Below are positions 1-13,449 of a stretch of 64,000 bases of DNA, piece by piece; position 1 is the first letter of the stretch; the number at the start of each line of letters is the position of its first letter. The position numbers and the translations under genes are program-made. Under the pieces are notes generated by a model. The model did no database searches. It worked only from the letters and a program-made list of their open reading frames with translations, and was not told the origin of the DNA. Where the stretch lies: positions 29,929,870-29,993,869 of the forward strand of contig NC_134887.1 of the NCBI RefSeq assembly GCF_041734735.1, given 5' to 3'. The DNA is from Babylonia areolata (taxonomy: Eukaryota; Mollusca; Gastropoda; Neogastropoda; Buccinidae).

Positions 1-69
1 CCAAAAGGGATTACAGGATTAAAAGGAAAATTTCCTTTGAACCTTTGAATCTTTACGTTGTGGTTTCAG

Positions 70-2747
<2,678 letters not shown>

Positions 2748-3565
2748 TTCATCCAGGTCATCATCTGGCTGAGGACTAGATCATCCACCTCTTCCTCTGC
2801 ATCCTCTCCATCATCAGCATGGCCCCTGACTAGTTCATCCTTCCAGGACACCGCCAGGTCATCGTCTGGCCCAAGGAATAGATCATCTGGATATCGTCCA
2901 CCGCTTGCTCTTCATCCTCTTCATCACTGGCTTGGTTTGCTACTCGATCATTGTCTGACCAAGGACTAGATCGACTGGATGTCATCAACCTCTTGCTCTT
3001 CATCCTCTTCATTATTGGCTTGGCCTGTGACAAGATCATCAGCTGGTTATAGTCAACCTCTTCCTCTTCATCCTCTTTACCATGGGCTTGGTTCGCTAAC
3101 AAATCAGTAGTCTGACCAAGGACTAGATCGACTGGATGTCATCGACCTCTTGCTCTTCATCCTATCACCAGCCTGGCCCAGGACTAGATCATCTGGCCCT
3201 GAACTAGATCATCTGGCCCAGGACTAGATCGTTTGGCCCAGGACTAGATCATCTGGCCCTGAACTAGATTGTCTGACCCTGAACTAGATTGTCTGGCCCT
3301 GAACTAGATCATCTGACCCAGAACTAGATCGTTTGGCCCAGGACTAGATCATCTGGCCCTGAACTAGATCATCTGGCCCAGGACTAGATCGTTTGGCCCA
3401 GGACTAGATTGTCTGGCCCTGCACTAGATCGTCTGGCCCGGGACTAGATCGTCTGGCCCAGGACTAGATCGTCTGGCCCTGGACTCCCATCATCTTGTCA
3501 GGAGTAGATAATTTGGACATCATTTGCCATTTGCTCTACATCATGTCCATCATTTTAGGCCTGGG
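2748..3565 (+). repeat. Degenerate tandem array derived from the lifeguard terminal exon (3' UTR or downstream)
   Basis: Immediately after the stop codon come repeated, decayed copies of the last about 58 bp of coding sequence, i.e. helix [19 protein letters not shown] plus stop. Recognisable long copies begin near 2775, 2880, 2965, 3036 and 3121, and a last one sits at about 3502-3560, where one frame still reads LDIICHLLYIMSIILGL. Between about 3170 and 3490 the array narrows to a roughly 20-bp unit (GGACTAGATCATCTGGCCC), about 16 copies, which corresponds to the Ala-Arg-Asp-stop segment. The copies are not a second gene: frames break repeatedly and no intron signals surround them. They probably lie in the transcribed 3' UTR. 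Confidence 0.8.
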
Positions 3566-4693
3566 ATCAGATGGTTTCCTTGGAGGGATTGCTTTTGTGT
3601 CATCCGAAATCCTGAAGCAAAGTTTGAACAGTTTAGGAAAGTCTGACAGAGCAGGCAAGGAAGTGAGAATGATGTTTCACACTGTGGAAGTTACTGTGTC
3701 ATTGGAAAACTGTGTTCTGTTGCTGTCTGCATTGTTTAGGACATGGCTGTTCAGTGTTTTTGTGCATGTTCAGCCATGTGATTATGCGTCGTTTCACGCA
3801 GTTTGTTTTTCTTTTTCTGTCCTGCACACACCTAGAGGCTGGTCTGAAATTGGCATCAGCTACACAACAAAGGACATGCCCATACACATATGTGCACATG
3901 TATGTTTATACACACATGCGCCTACACACACACACATACACACATACACACACACACACACACATCTAAACACGTATGCTACTTAGTTTTCTGTCCTTTA
4001 TAACCTGGTGTGTTTATTTTGCTTCCATTTTGTTTGTCCTCTTCCCTGTCTGCTCTCAAGCTTTACAATTGTCCCTGGTTTCAGGTTGTTCACTTATTCA
4101 TCCACGGTGACAGCCTGTTTGTTTGTGTATTCTTTCTTGGTTACACATTCTTGTTTGGTGCATTGTGGGATAGGTTGCTTCCTGATAGTATTAGCATTGA
4201 TGACAGTACAACAGAATGCACACACACGTTCAAGTTAACTCCTGCGACAAACAAACGGCAAGACTTACCAATATAAATCATTACGGTGACGCCATCCAGT
4301 AAGCACCGGTGGCTGAATGGACACCGAGTCCCTGCAATTTCTCAGTCAGGAAGTCAGGATGTGGATGGTGTTGACAGTTTTCAAGAACATGATTTTGATT
4401 TGAAAGGAGGCCACTGAGTGTGATTTGCAAAATTCCTTGTGGGAAACGCCCACCACTCAGTGCGTTATGTTCATGAACAACCATGCAGATAAACTGACCT
4501 TCCTTGCCTTATGGGTGGAGGCTTGTCACAAGTATGGACAATTCATATGCTTGTGATGGTGGTGGTTGTGTTTTTTGTTTGTGAAGGGAATATTCACTGA
4601 AATTATAGTTATTTTAAGACATCATTTGGAGGGATGACTTACAAAACAAACAAAATGATTAAAACAGACAACTATGTAATGTCATAACTGAAT

Positions 4694-4754
<61 letters not shown>

Positions 4755-6820
4755 GTAGTAACAGATGTCATGTAAGGTCCAAAAGATGACATAAAATAAC
4801 ATTACGTCACCTATTATGAGCGAAGTCTGTGACTAAGCTGCTGGGTAGCAATGAAAATTCAGATTTTCTGTTTTTTTGTTTAATAAAATAGGTGTTGGTT
4901 TTCAACTTTGTTTTATTCATATATATGAATCTAGGGATCATCATCCACCACCTTGCCAGTATGTTGGTTTCTGTGTGGTTTGTTCAGCAAGTGTTTGGGG
5001 TTATGTTATGAAATATCCAACCCAGGTAAACGGTGATGAAGTCAGATCAAGATTAAAGCATCAATGGATTTGATTCTGACATTGGCCAGCACATCAAAAC
5101 AGTGAAATGTCAGTCAGTGTTGACAAAACTAGCTGACTTTGGTGGAAATATTTACATTCCTGAAAAAAAAACTATTCAGTTAGAATCACTCCTAAGCCAT
5201 GAAGGTTTTGCTTCTTGTTATCTTGTCTCTGGGACTTTAATTCAGAATTTATTACACACAAGCACTGTGTCGAAATTGCCAGGCAATCGTGTTTGCAGTA
5301 TTTGGTCTATTGATCAGTGAGATATTTTTCTCTTCGTTGTCTTGTCATTAAATATCTTGTTTTGTTCTTATCAAATCTGATTGATGCAGACATCAATACT
5401 AAGATAAGAGCAAATGTTTCTACAACTGATGAGCATGTATACAGAAAAAGAGTTAACTCTCTGGACATGCATGGATCTTTTATCCACGGATGTGATGCAT
5501 TGAGTTGCCATTTGTCAGCAGAACAGTATTTTACAAGTGCAGTGTCCACAGACAAAAATGTGTGGCACTTACCGGTAAGTGTCATCTGTCAGCTTTAAAA
5601 AAAAAAAAAAAAAAAGCATAATAAATCCTTGCTCAGTTTGAGACATGGTGGCTGTATCTGGTATTGTTGCGAGTCCTCTTTTCATATTTTATGTAAGTCC
5701 TTTCTTTTTATCATACTAATTGATGGTTGGTTCTAAACACACTGTCAGATCTGGTATACCAATTCATCTTTGTGATCATGTTAATTGTTAGTCTGCCCAG
5801 GCAAGTTTCAAGATTGTATGTTCCAGTGAATTGATTGTGGACAAAACTTTAGTTCAGCGCAGAGCAAAGCAGTTCATCAGAGTGTATGTGGAGGTGGTCA
5901 CTTTTAGGTGCAGAGAAACACACTGACTGGCTTAGCATCTGAAAAGCTTCAGCAATAATCATGAACTTTGTTTTCATCACTTTAAAAAGAAATATCTCCA
6001 GCATGTTAAGGCTGAAGGGATGGTTATTTAAGCTTCTTTTTTTTTTTCTTTTTCTTTTTTTTTTGTTTTTTTTTTTTTTGCATTATATATCATCATTATA
6101 GTGAACTCATACACAGCATGACATCGTTGGAGAAATGTTTTGCAGTTCGCTGAGTTGGAGATTTGTCCATTTTCTTTGGATGGGATTGATTCTGTCAATA
6201 CTTGTTTTCTTGTTTTCTCATTTTAGCAGACTGAGCATTCATGTTGTCATTGTCATCACTCGTGTTTCACCTGCATGTATGCATCAATAGACTGACATAA
6301 TTTCTGGGGGATATCACGAGGTGGTCCAGATTCTTTGTCATCTGTAAAGCACTGCCTTTCTCTTGTTTGTACGCAGCTGTGTTTTGTTTTTGTTTTATTT
6401 TGTAATGTGTTTCTTTTCAGATATCATAGTTTTGTGTCAGCACTTTTTTTTTTTTTTTCTTTTTTTTTTGTTGTTGTTGTTGTTGTTTTTTGTTAGTTAC
6501 AAGACAACTGAAAAATGTTAAACCCTTAGTTCTGACTGACTTCAGTATTTCATTTTGATGCCAGACTGTGTAGGAAGTGGTGTGGCCACTGATGGTGATA
6601 GCAGTGTGATACCAAGAGTTGATTGACATGGGTATGTAGAGTATGTTGAAGGTCTTCTGTAAAGTGTAAGCAAAACAAATCCATGTGCTGCAGCCACTAA
6701 ACCTTTTTTTTTTTTTTTGTCATAAACTTAACAGATTTTGTTTTAAAATTATGCATTTATTTAGATGATAGGCTACTTGTTGTGGTTTCATATCAGTATG
6801 ACGGATTCACAGGAAGCCGT
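3566..6820. other. Non-coding stretch downstream of lifeguard
   Basis: No convincing coding frame is visible. It holds a CA tract (about 3918-3963), an (AT)n tract (about 4697-4752), an A-run (5598-5616) and T-rich runs (about 6038-6081, 6443-6468). AATAAA-like signals occur (for example near 4880 and 5620), but none can be assigned as the lifeguard poly(A) site. Confidence 0.6.
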
Positions 6821-6827
6821 GCCATAA

Positions 6828-7140
6828 GAGGTTAAGGGTTATGTTGAGGCATCCCGTAGCAAAGTGAGATAAATTGGACTTGTGGAACTGATCCAGTGTT
6901 CACCAGTGATGAGGGTTCGAGGCCTTGATTCGGCATGGTGTGGAGTCCTCGGGAAGGGCACTCTGCTTTGATTTTCCTCACTCCATTCAGTTGTAAATGT
7001 GCACCGGACTTCAATTTGGGTAGATTAAAATGGAAGGAGAAGATTAGGCCCAGCTTCCCCATGCTAAGCCCCAGGCATAGTGTATATGTATTGATGGCCC
7101 ATTGGCCATGGAAAGGTTATGGGGCTGTTAATCTTTTAAC
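6828..7140 (+). mobile_element. Probable SINE, partly decayed
   Basis: A B-box-like GGGTTCGAGGCC near 6911 follows a weak tRNA-like head. The body then reads CCTCACTCCATTCAGTTG..., AAGATTAGGCCCAGC..., ending in CCATGGAAAGGTTATGGGGC. The layout fits a tRNA-headed short interspersed element. No target-site duplication could be fixed. Confidence 0.45.
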
Positions 7141-8492
7141 CTTAAATGTCACAGAACTGTGCTTTTCCCTTCATAATTGTAGGGGTGTCTTTACTCTTTT
7201 TTTTTTTTTTTTTTTACTTTGAAGACAAGATGGCAGCCTGCAAAAGCATACCATGTAGCAAAAAAAAAAAAAAAAAAGAAAGAAAAAAAAGAAAAACAGT
7301 ACAAATTAAGATTTTCATGCCTTCCTTAAGAAAACAACAACAAAGAACCGAGAGAAACCAGGGAATGGTTGTTGATTTCTGTTTTGCAGTGTGTTTATAA
7401 GATGCTGACAAAATGTGGCATCATTATTGGTATCATTTTGGCAGTGTTACATCCTGCTCTGAGACTGGAGGGTTGGGAGAGTCTGTTACACTGCTTGACT
7501 TGCAAGTAGATTGCCCTCTACCTGATTTACAGGAGTGGAAGGGTTAACTGTAGTATTTAGTTGTCATACATATCCTGTATCTTGAACTTGTATAGCATGA
7601 ATGTGCTGTTCATTCTAATGTATGTCATGAAGATTTTTTTTTTCTGTTTGTTCCGGAGAATGTGATGTGTTCTGGAGAATGTCGTGTGGCTTGACCCTTT
7701 TGTTGTTTTCTGCTGGGTTGTGATAAATGAATACAAAAGCTTGTATTGCTTGAGCCAGTTTGTGTCTTTTTTTTCTGGTTGTTTTCATCTTCCACTTCTT
7801 TCATTGTTCATTTTCTTGTCTTTTTTTTTTTTCCAATTTAACTTCATTGTGATTCTGCTTATGTTGAATGCGGTTTGCTACACCAAACGATCCCTTTTCT
7901 TTGAAATGATTCTGTATAAATGTGAATAGCACTGTACTTCAGTGGTTATAGTGCACCAGCTATTGGTGATGTTAATGTTGTTTGTTATTGTTTTTTCACC
8001 ATTTTTGTTGATGATGGTGATGTGTTTTTTTTTTTGTGTTATTTTCTGGTTTGTCTACTCTCTTTTCACAATGAGATTGTTTTTGGACTTGATGGTATGA
8101 TGTACATCTTCATGATTATTGTGTAAAAGTAAAAATTGTGGGATATATTAAAGCACGTAAACACGGCATACTGGTTCTGTGGTGGGGGCATGCATTGTGC
8201 GACTGACAGGCTGACAAACAGACTGACAGACAGGTTGATAAAGAGACTGACAGACTGTAAACAGCTGGCTTGGTATTTCATGGGGGGTATTTTTGGTTCG
8301 CTAGTCATGGTTATGCATAACCTGCTGTTGGGATGTGTTCAATTTGTTGTCAGTTGTTATGGCTTGTGGCATTGAGTCTGAAACAAGTGAATTTTATGCT
8401 GTATTTCTTCTTTATTTTGTTTTTCCCTTAATTATACTCCCACACTTTGAATCCTGTTGTTTTCCCTCTAACTATATATCCACAATGTAAGT
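7141..8492. other. Non-coding, low-complexity stretch
   Basis: No supported gene. Contents are a poly-T run (7197-7216), A-rich and GA-rich runs (7260-7300), T-rich runs (7820-7833, 8026-8036) and a short GACTGACAG-type array at about 8200-8260. Confidence 0.6.
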
Positions 8493-8508
8493 ACTGTTGT
8501 ACTGGGCA

Positions 8509-10044
8509 ATGTGGCATTTGCCTGAGAGCCAATGTGGATTCCGGAAAGAGCGCGGAACCACCGACATGGTGTTTGCTGCAAGGCAGCTGCAAGAGAAATG
8601 TCAGGAGCAAAATGCTGATCTGTTCTCCACCTATGTCGACCTCACTAAGGCCTTCGACACTGTGAGTAGAGAGGGACTGTGGAAGATCATGGCCAAGTAC
8701 GGATGCCCTCGGAAATTTATTTCCTTGGTCAGCCAATTCCATGAAGGCATGCAGGCTCGAGTCCAGGACAATGGCGAAACATCTGCTCCTTTTGCTGTCA
8801 CAAATGGTGTCAAGCAAGGCTGCGTCCTGGCTCCAACGCTGTTCAGCCTCATGTTCTCTGCAATGCTTACTGATGCCTTCAGAGATGGCGATGTTGGAAT
8901 CGGCCTAAAGTACCGAACAGATGGCAAGTTGTTTAACCTCAGAAGGCTTCAAGCAAAAACGAAGGTCACGACAGACATCATCAGAGACTTTTTGTTTGCT
9001 GATGATTGTGCCCTCAACGCTGGATCTGAAGCCGACATGCAACTCAGCGTCGACAAGTTTGCCACTGCCAGCAGGAACTTCGGCCTTACCATCAGCACGA
9101 GGAAAACTGAAGTTCTCCATCAGCCAGCCCCAGGGAAACCCTACATTGAGCCCAACATCACAGTCAACGGTCAGAGACTCAGTGCGGTGGAGCGGTTCAC
9201 ATACCTTGGCAGCACACTGTCACGAAATGCGACCATCGATGATGAAGTGAACGTCAGGATTGCAAGAGCAAGCGCAACTTTTGGCAGACTGAGTGCAAAT
9301 GTCTGGAACAGAAGAGGCATTAGTCTTGAGACCAAGCTAAAGGTCTACAGAGCAGTAGTTCTCCCCACACTACTGTATGCCTGCGAAACTTGGACAGTGT
9401 ACCAACGACATGCCAAGAAGCTGAACCACTTCCACACAACATGCCTCAGGAAGTTACTGAACATCAAGTGGCAAGACAGGACCCCAGACACAGAGGTGCT
9501 CGCAAAAGCCACCCTTCCCAGCATCTTCACCATCCTGATGCAGTCCCAGCTTCGCTGGGCTGGACACGTGGCGCGCATGCCAGACCATCGGCTGCCCAAA
9601 AGACTCTTCTATGGCGAGCTGCAACAAGGGAAGAGATCACACGGAGGTCAGAAGAAGCGCTTCAGAGATACTCTGAAAGTCTCTCTTAAAGCGTTTGATA
9701 TCAACCCTGACTCCTGGGAGGAATCTGCAGTGGACCGTGACAAATGGCGCGCTGCTGTGCACAAAGGCGCCAAGTTGTGCGAGGCCAACAGGACTGCTGC
9801 AGCTGTTCAGAAGAGGCAGGCCAGAAAGTCACGGGCAAACAAGCTCCCTGACAATGATATGCCTGTCTTTGTCTGCCCCAACTGTCAGCGAACATTTCAT
9901 GCGCAGATTGGACTATTCAGCCATCTGCGCACTCACAGATAGATTCATGAGCATCCTCCCACCCACCCCACCACCATCCTCCCCCCATCCCCCAGTTGGA
10001 TGACAACGATGGTCATCATCGATCTCGATGGACGCACCACCACC
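8509..10044 (+). mobile_element. 5'-truncated RTE-like non-LTR retrotransposon (LINE), 3' half of ORF2
   Basis: One open frame (through the TAG ending at 9942) encodes the reverse transcriptase and tail. It carries DLTKAFDTVSR, GVKQGCVLAPTLF and the catalytic FADD (in FLFADDCAL), and then a C-terminal C2H2-like finger (VCPNCQRTF...IGLFSHLRTHR). It closely matches the copy at 56.7-60.9 kb on the other strand; the first shared bases are at about 8515. The insertion is flanked by a direct repeat: ACTGTTGTACTGGGCA at 8493-8508 and 10045-10060, extendable to about 22 bp with two mismatches. That is the mark of target-primed reverse transcription. The 3' UTR ends in CACCACCACCACTG. Endonuclease and RT start are missing, so this copy cannot move by itself. 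Confidence 0.9.
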
Positions 10045-10050
10045 ACTGTT

Positions 10051-10330
10051 GTACTGGGCATGGTGGCCAGGTGGTTAGCACTTCAGACTGTCTTCCCCAC
10101 AGTATGACAGTCCATGGTTCGTCTCCTGCAGGGTGCACTTGGTGGACAAAGGGTGGGGATACTTCATGTCATCTGTATGTGCAGATATGCCACTGCCTTC
10201 ACACTGTTTGTGGGTGTACGCATGCAGAAGATCAAGAATGCACATGAAAATATTCTGGATATCAAGTATGCACATGAAAAGATTCTGCAGTCAATGTAAC
10301 CATTGGGTGAAGGAGTGAGAATGGTGAGAC
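10051..10330 (+). mobile_element. tRNA-derived SINE (family A-like) used as target by the 8.5-kb LINE
   Basis: The head GGGCATGGTGGCCAGGTGG (A-box) and GGTTCGTCTC (B-box, about 10116) fit a Pol III tRNA-like promoter. Downstream, GTACGCATGCAGAAGATCAA matches the body of the SINE copies at 2.1, 10.7 and 12.0 kb in the opposite orientation. The LINE at 8509-10044 integrated into the first bases of this element, which explains why its target duplication resembles the SINE head. Confidence 0.6.
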
Positions 10331-10363
10331 ATAACACTGTGAACTTAAAGAGGCTTACAACAG

Positions 10364-11010
10364 ATGGAGGAAGGTGGCAGAATGGTTGAGACGCTTATCT
10401 GTCAATGCAGTGTCCATGATCATGAGGGTCTGGGCTCAATTCCTGCTCTTGACTGGAAAATGAAACTGTCTAATAATTGGGATGAGATTCTTCTTCTTCT
10501 TCTGCATTCGTGGGCTGCAACTCCCACGTTCACTCGCATGTACACGAGTGGGCTTTTACGTGCATGACCGTTTTTACCCCGCCATGTAGGCAGCCATACT
10601 CCGCTTTCGGGGGGTGTGCATGCTGGGTATGTTCTTGTTTCCATAACCCACCGAACGCTGACATGGATTACAGGATCTTTAACGTGCGTATTAGATCTTC
10701 TGCATGCGTTTACACACGAAGGGGGTTCAGGCACTAAGCAGGTCTGCACATATGTTGACCTGGGAAATCGTGAAAATCTCCACCCTTTACCCACCAGGCG
10801 CCGTCACCGTGATTGGAACCCGGGACCCTCAGATTGACAGTCCAACGCTTTAACCACTCGGCTATTGTGCCCGTCATTGGGATGAGATGATAAACCATCC
10901 TGTGTGCAGCACACATTTGGCACACTGAAAAAGAGCCCATGGCAACAAAAGTGTTGTCCTGTGGCAAAATTCTGAAAAAGAAATCCACTGTGGTAGGTAC
11001 ACAAATAAAT
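10364..11010 (+). mobile_element. tRNA-derived SINE (family B), interrupted by another SINE
   Basis: The left part, 10364-10488, has a tRNA-like head (GGTGGCAGAATGGTTGAGACG, B-box-like GGGCTCAATTCC) and GACTGGAAAATGAAACTG. The right part, 10876-11010, has GATGAGATGATAAACC, GTGTGCAGCACAC, CCATGGCAACAAAAGTGTTG and TGGCAAAATTCTG. Together they match the uninterrupted copy at 56190-56435. The break is filled by a family A SINE. Confidence 0.8.
10489..10875 (-). mobile_element. tRNA-derived SINE (family A) nested in a family B SINE
   Basis: On the minus strand it starts GACGGGCACAATAGCCGAGTGG, followed by GGACTGTCAATCTGAGGGTC and a B-box-like GGTTCCAATC. It runs through the central domain and ends in an (AAG)n tail. 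Both sides carry ATTGGGATGAGAT (10476-10488 and 10876-10888), a perfect 13-bp target-site duplication, so its ends are fixed to the base. Confidence 0.9.
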
Positions 11011-11224
11011 CTGCATGCCCTGAAGGCCTGGCAGTTGTGCTCCTGTCAGGCATCTGCTTTGCAGATGGGGGTGTAACATATATGGATTTGTCCGAAGGAA
11101 GTGATGCCTTTTTTGAGAAACTGAAGGAAGCTGGGATTTCAGTGTCGAGAAAAAGATTCCTGTTTGTGATTTACTTATTATCCAGTGTGATGAAGTGGAG
11201 CAGGTGCTAACTTAAAACACAGTG

Positions 11225-11525
11225 TTTTGGGTTGTTCGGCTTGTTCATTTTCCCGATAGTGCCATGGATTCTCCATGGAAAAAATGGTTTGCTAAAGAAT
11301 GTTCAGCTAGTTCATTATTATACATTGGTGATGTTCAGTTGGTAAATTATTGTTCATTGGTAATGTTTAGCTTGTTCATTACTGTACATGGGTAATGTTC
11401 AACAGGTTTATTGATAATGGGTAATGTTCCCTCTGTTCATAATTGTGCATGGGTAATGTTCAGCTGGTCCACTATTTTTTATGGGTGATGATCAGTTAGT
11501 TCATTATTGTACATTGGTCAACTTC
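11225..11525. repeat. Degenerate tandem repeat, roughly 50-bp unit
   Basis: Units contain TTCATTATTGTACATGGGTAA and TGTTCAGCTGGT variants, five to six copies. No coding potential is seen. Confidence 0.65.
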
Positions 11526-11824
11526 AAGAAGATTAAGTATTTGCTTACTGGTGATACAGCATTCCTTTCACCAGAGGGTGTCAACTTTGTAGTCAATGAT
11601 GAATGGCCAAATGTTTATCTAATCGATGTTGTTAACTGAAAGTTCTGTTCTTTTCTTTTCTTTAATTTTCCCTCATTTTTTGTTCTTTTTAACAAATGTT
11701 TATCTCACTAACTTAACTGAACGCTGTCTCTCATTTTTTTCCCCTTTAGATTAAGATAGGGAGTATCTCATTGTTCTTGTTAAAAAAAAAGTCTTTCTTT
11801 TCTTTCTTCTTTTTGTGTGTGATG

Positions 11825-12245
11825 AAGTTCATGGGCTCCAGTTCCCATGCCACTTGTATCTACGGTTTGGCTTTACATGCATTACTGTTTTTACCCCACA
11901 ATGAAGGCAGCCATACTCTGTTTTTGGGGGGGTGCATGGTGGGTATATTTGTGTTTCCAGAACCCACCAAACACTGATGTGGATTGTGGTATCTTTAATG
12001 TGCATATTTGATGCTCTTTACACACAAAAGGGGGCTCAGGCACTAGCAGATCTGCTTATATGTTGACCTGGGAGATTTAGAAAAATAAAGTTCTGCAGGA
12101 AAGACACTTTTTCTTTCTTTTTATTTCACTCTTTTGCAGTTTCTTTTCTTTTCTTTTTCTGGTATTCTCTCGTCTTTTGTTCCCCCTCTTTTTCTTTCAT
12201 GCAGGTCTGTCTACACATGTGTTGATCTGGGAGGTCGGAAAATTC
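11825..12245 (-). mobile_element. Family A SINE, head missing, plus a small second fragment
   Basis: 11825-12085 matches the central domain of family A (GGCAGCCATACTC, AACCCACC, TGTTGACCTGGGAGA on +) but lacks the tRNA head. After T-rich sequence, 12200-12243 repeats the piece GCAGGTCTGTCTACACATGTG...CTGGGAGGTCGGAAAA, so part of the element is duplicated or the original head side was separated by expansion of the T/C tract. Confidence 0.65.
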
Positions 12246-12249
12246 AAGT

Positions 12250-12480
12250 TCAAAAGTGATTTTTGTTTTTTCTTTTTCTTTCTTTTCCTTTTTACCTTTT
12301 TTCTTCTTTTCTTTTCTTTCTTTTTTTTTTTCTTTTTTTCCATTTCACATTTTTGTTTATCTGATTACCCCTTCCCCTCTCTTTATGTCTGGTCTTCTGA
12401 CCCCCACCCACCCCCTCTTCCCTCCATTTTTTTCTCTCTTTTTTTTTTTTCTCTCTCTCTCTCTCTCTTCTTTTTCAGTA
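12250..12480. repeat. Polypyrimidine tract (T/C-rich)
   Basis: About 230 bp that is almost wholly T and C on +, ending in a (CT)n run. The Phe/Ser-rich frames across it are not genes. Confidence 0.85.
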
Positions 12481-13074
12481 TTGGGATAAAGTCAGTGGTG
12501 AGGCAGATTGAAATCCTGTGGTGGACAGTGCTTGTTTGGGGGTACCTTTGGCTTGAAAAGTTCTGTAACCAGTTTCGCCATATCTGTTTCTGTTGAAGTG
12601 ATAACCGTTTATATTTTGTGATGATCAGTTTCAAGTTCCAAATCTGTGGCAAATTTTCAGTGTTTTGACACTTTTCTATGTAATAAATATTGGAATAATT
12701 ATGATTTGGTGTGTGTTGTTAAATTGTTCATTTGTCTTTCCTTGGAAAAAATTAGGTATCGCACATACACACATACATGTGCACACACACATACAGACTT
12801 GCAAACACATTCATTCACACACAATCTCTCTCCAACATCTACATTATTAAATCACAAGACAATACACACAGATATTGCTTCTGAGTACAAAGAAGAATAA
12901 CAGGTATTCACCTGTGGAATATGCAAACCAAAAACTTGTAACAATAGAACCTGTTACAAATGAAGCAGTTAAGTATATTTTTGTTATCTTTTTGTGTGTT
13001 TATTTGAATGGTACATGGAATGGGGACACTGCAGGCAAGAAAGTACTCTGTTTCAATGCTTACTAATTCCTCTT
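12481..13074. other. Non-coding stretch
   Basis: AT-rich DNA with a short CA-rich stretch at 12760-12830. No supported gene. Confidence 0.55.
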
Positions 13075-13340
13075 TGCTTCTGCAGGAGCATAAGGCACCA
13101 GCCAATCTTCTCCAGTCATTTCAGTCTTGAGAGAACCAGCTGATTTTGTTCCAGGTCTTGCCTACTGTTTTCATCCCCTCTTCCACAGTTCTCCATGTGC
13201 CTGGTGGTTTGTCTGTCTTTCTTTTCCCCGGTGGTGCCCTTCTGAGGGCAGCATATGGATTTCTGGTTTGGTTCAGAATCAGGACATGGCCATCCCCAGC
13301 CACCACTGATGTCTCTGTTTCACCTCATCCATGGTGTTGA
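13075..13340 (-). mobile_element. 3' end of an RTE/BovB-like LINE (fragment)
   Basis: The minus strand reads GHVLILNQTRNPYAALRRAP, PGKRKTDKPPGTWRTVEEGM, KTVGKTWNKISWFSQD, then NDWRRLAGALCS after one stop. This is the signature end of ORF2 in a LINE lineage whose C-terminus usually reads (K/R)R(G/K)RPKxTWRRTVExE and DRxxWRxxVxALCS. The identification is from recall of the family. The fragment is short and broken. Confidence 0.65.
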
Positions 13341-13364
13341 TGCCTGTGTGTGTGCTCAAATGTT

Positions 13365-13412
13365 TCAATGGATTGGGTGTCAAGACGTCTGCTGTCCCAT
13401 GTTACCATACAT
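13365..13412. repeat. Solitary unit of the 53-bp satellite
   Basis: ATGGATTGGGTGTCAAGACG and TCTGCTGTCCCATGTTACCA match the unit of the 16369-17216 array. This lone unit and the array lie on either side of the LINE and SINE at 13450-16368. Confidence 0.85.
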
Positions 13413-13449
13413 TATCAGTATACAGTAATATATGTTACCGTATAGTGGA

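Noticed and set aside
3495-3986. 163-residue + frame starting MSGVDNLDIICHLLYIMSII as a new membrane protein
   Set aside because: Its first 30 residues are a decayed copy of the lifeguard terminal exon; the rest is non-coding sequence ending in CA repeat.
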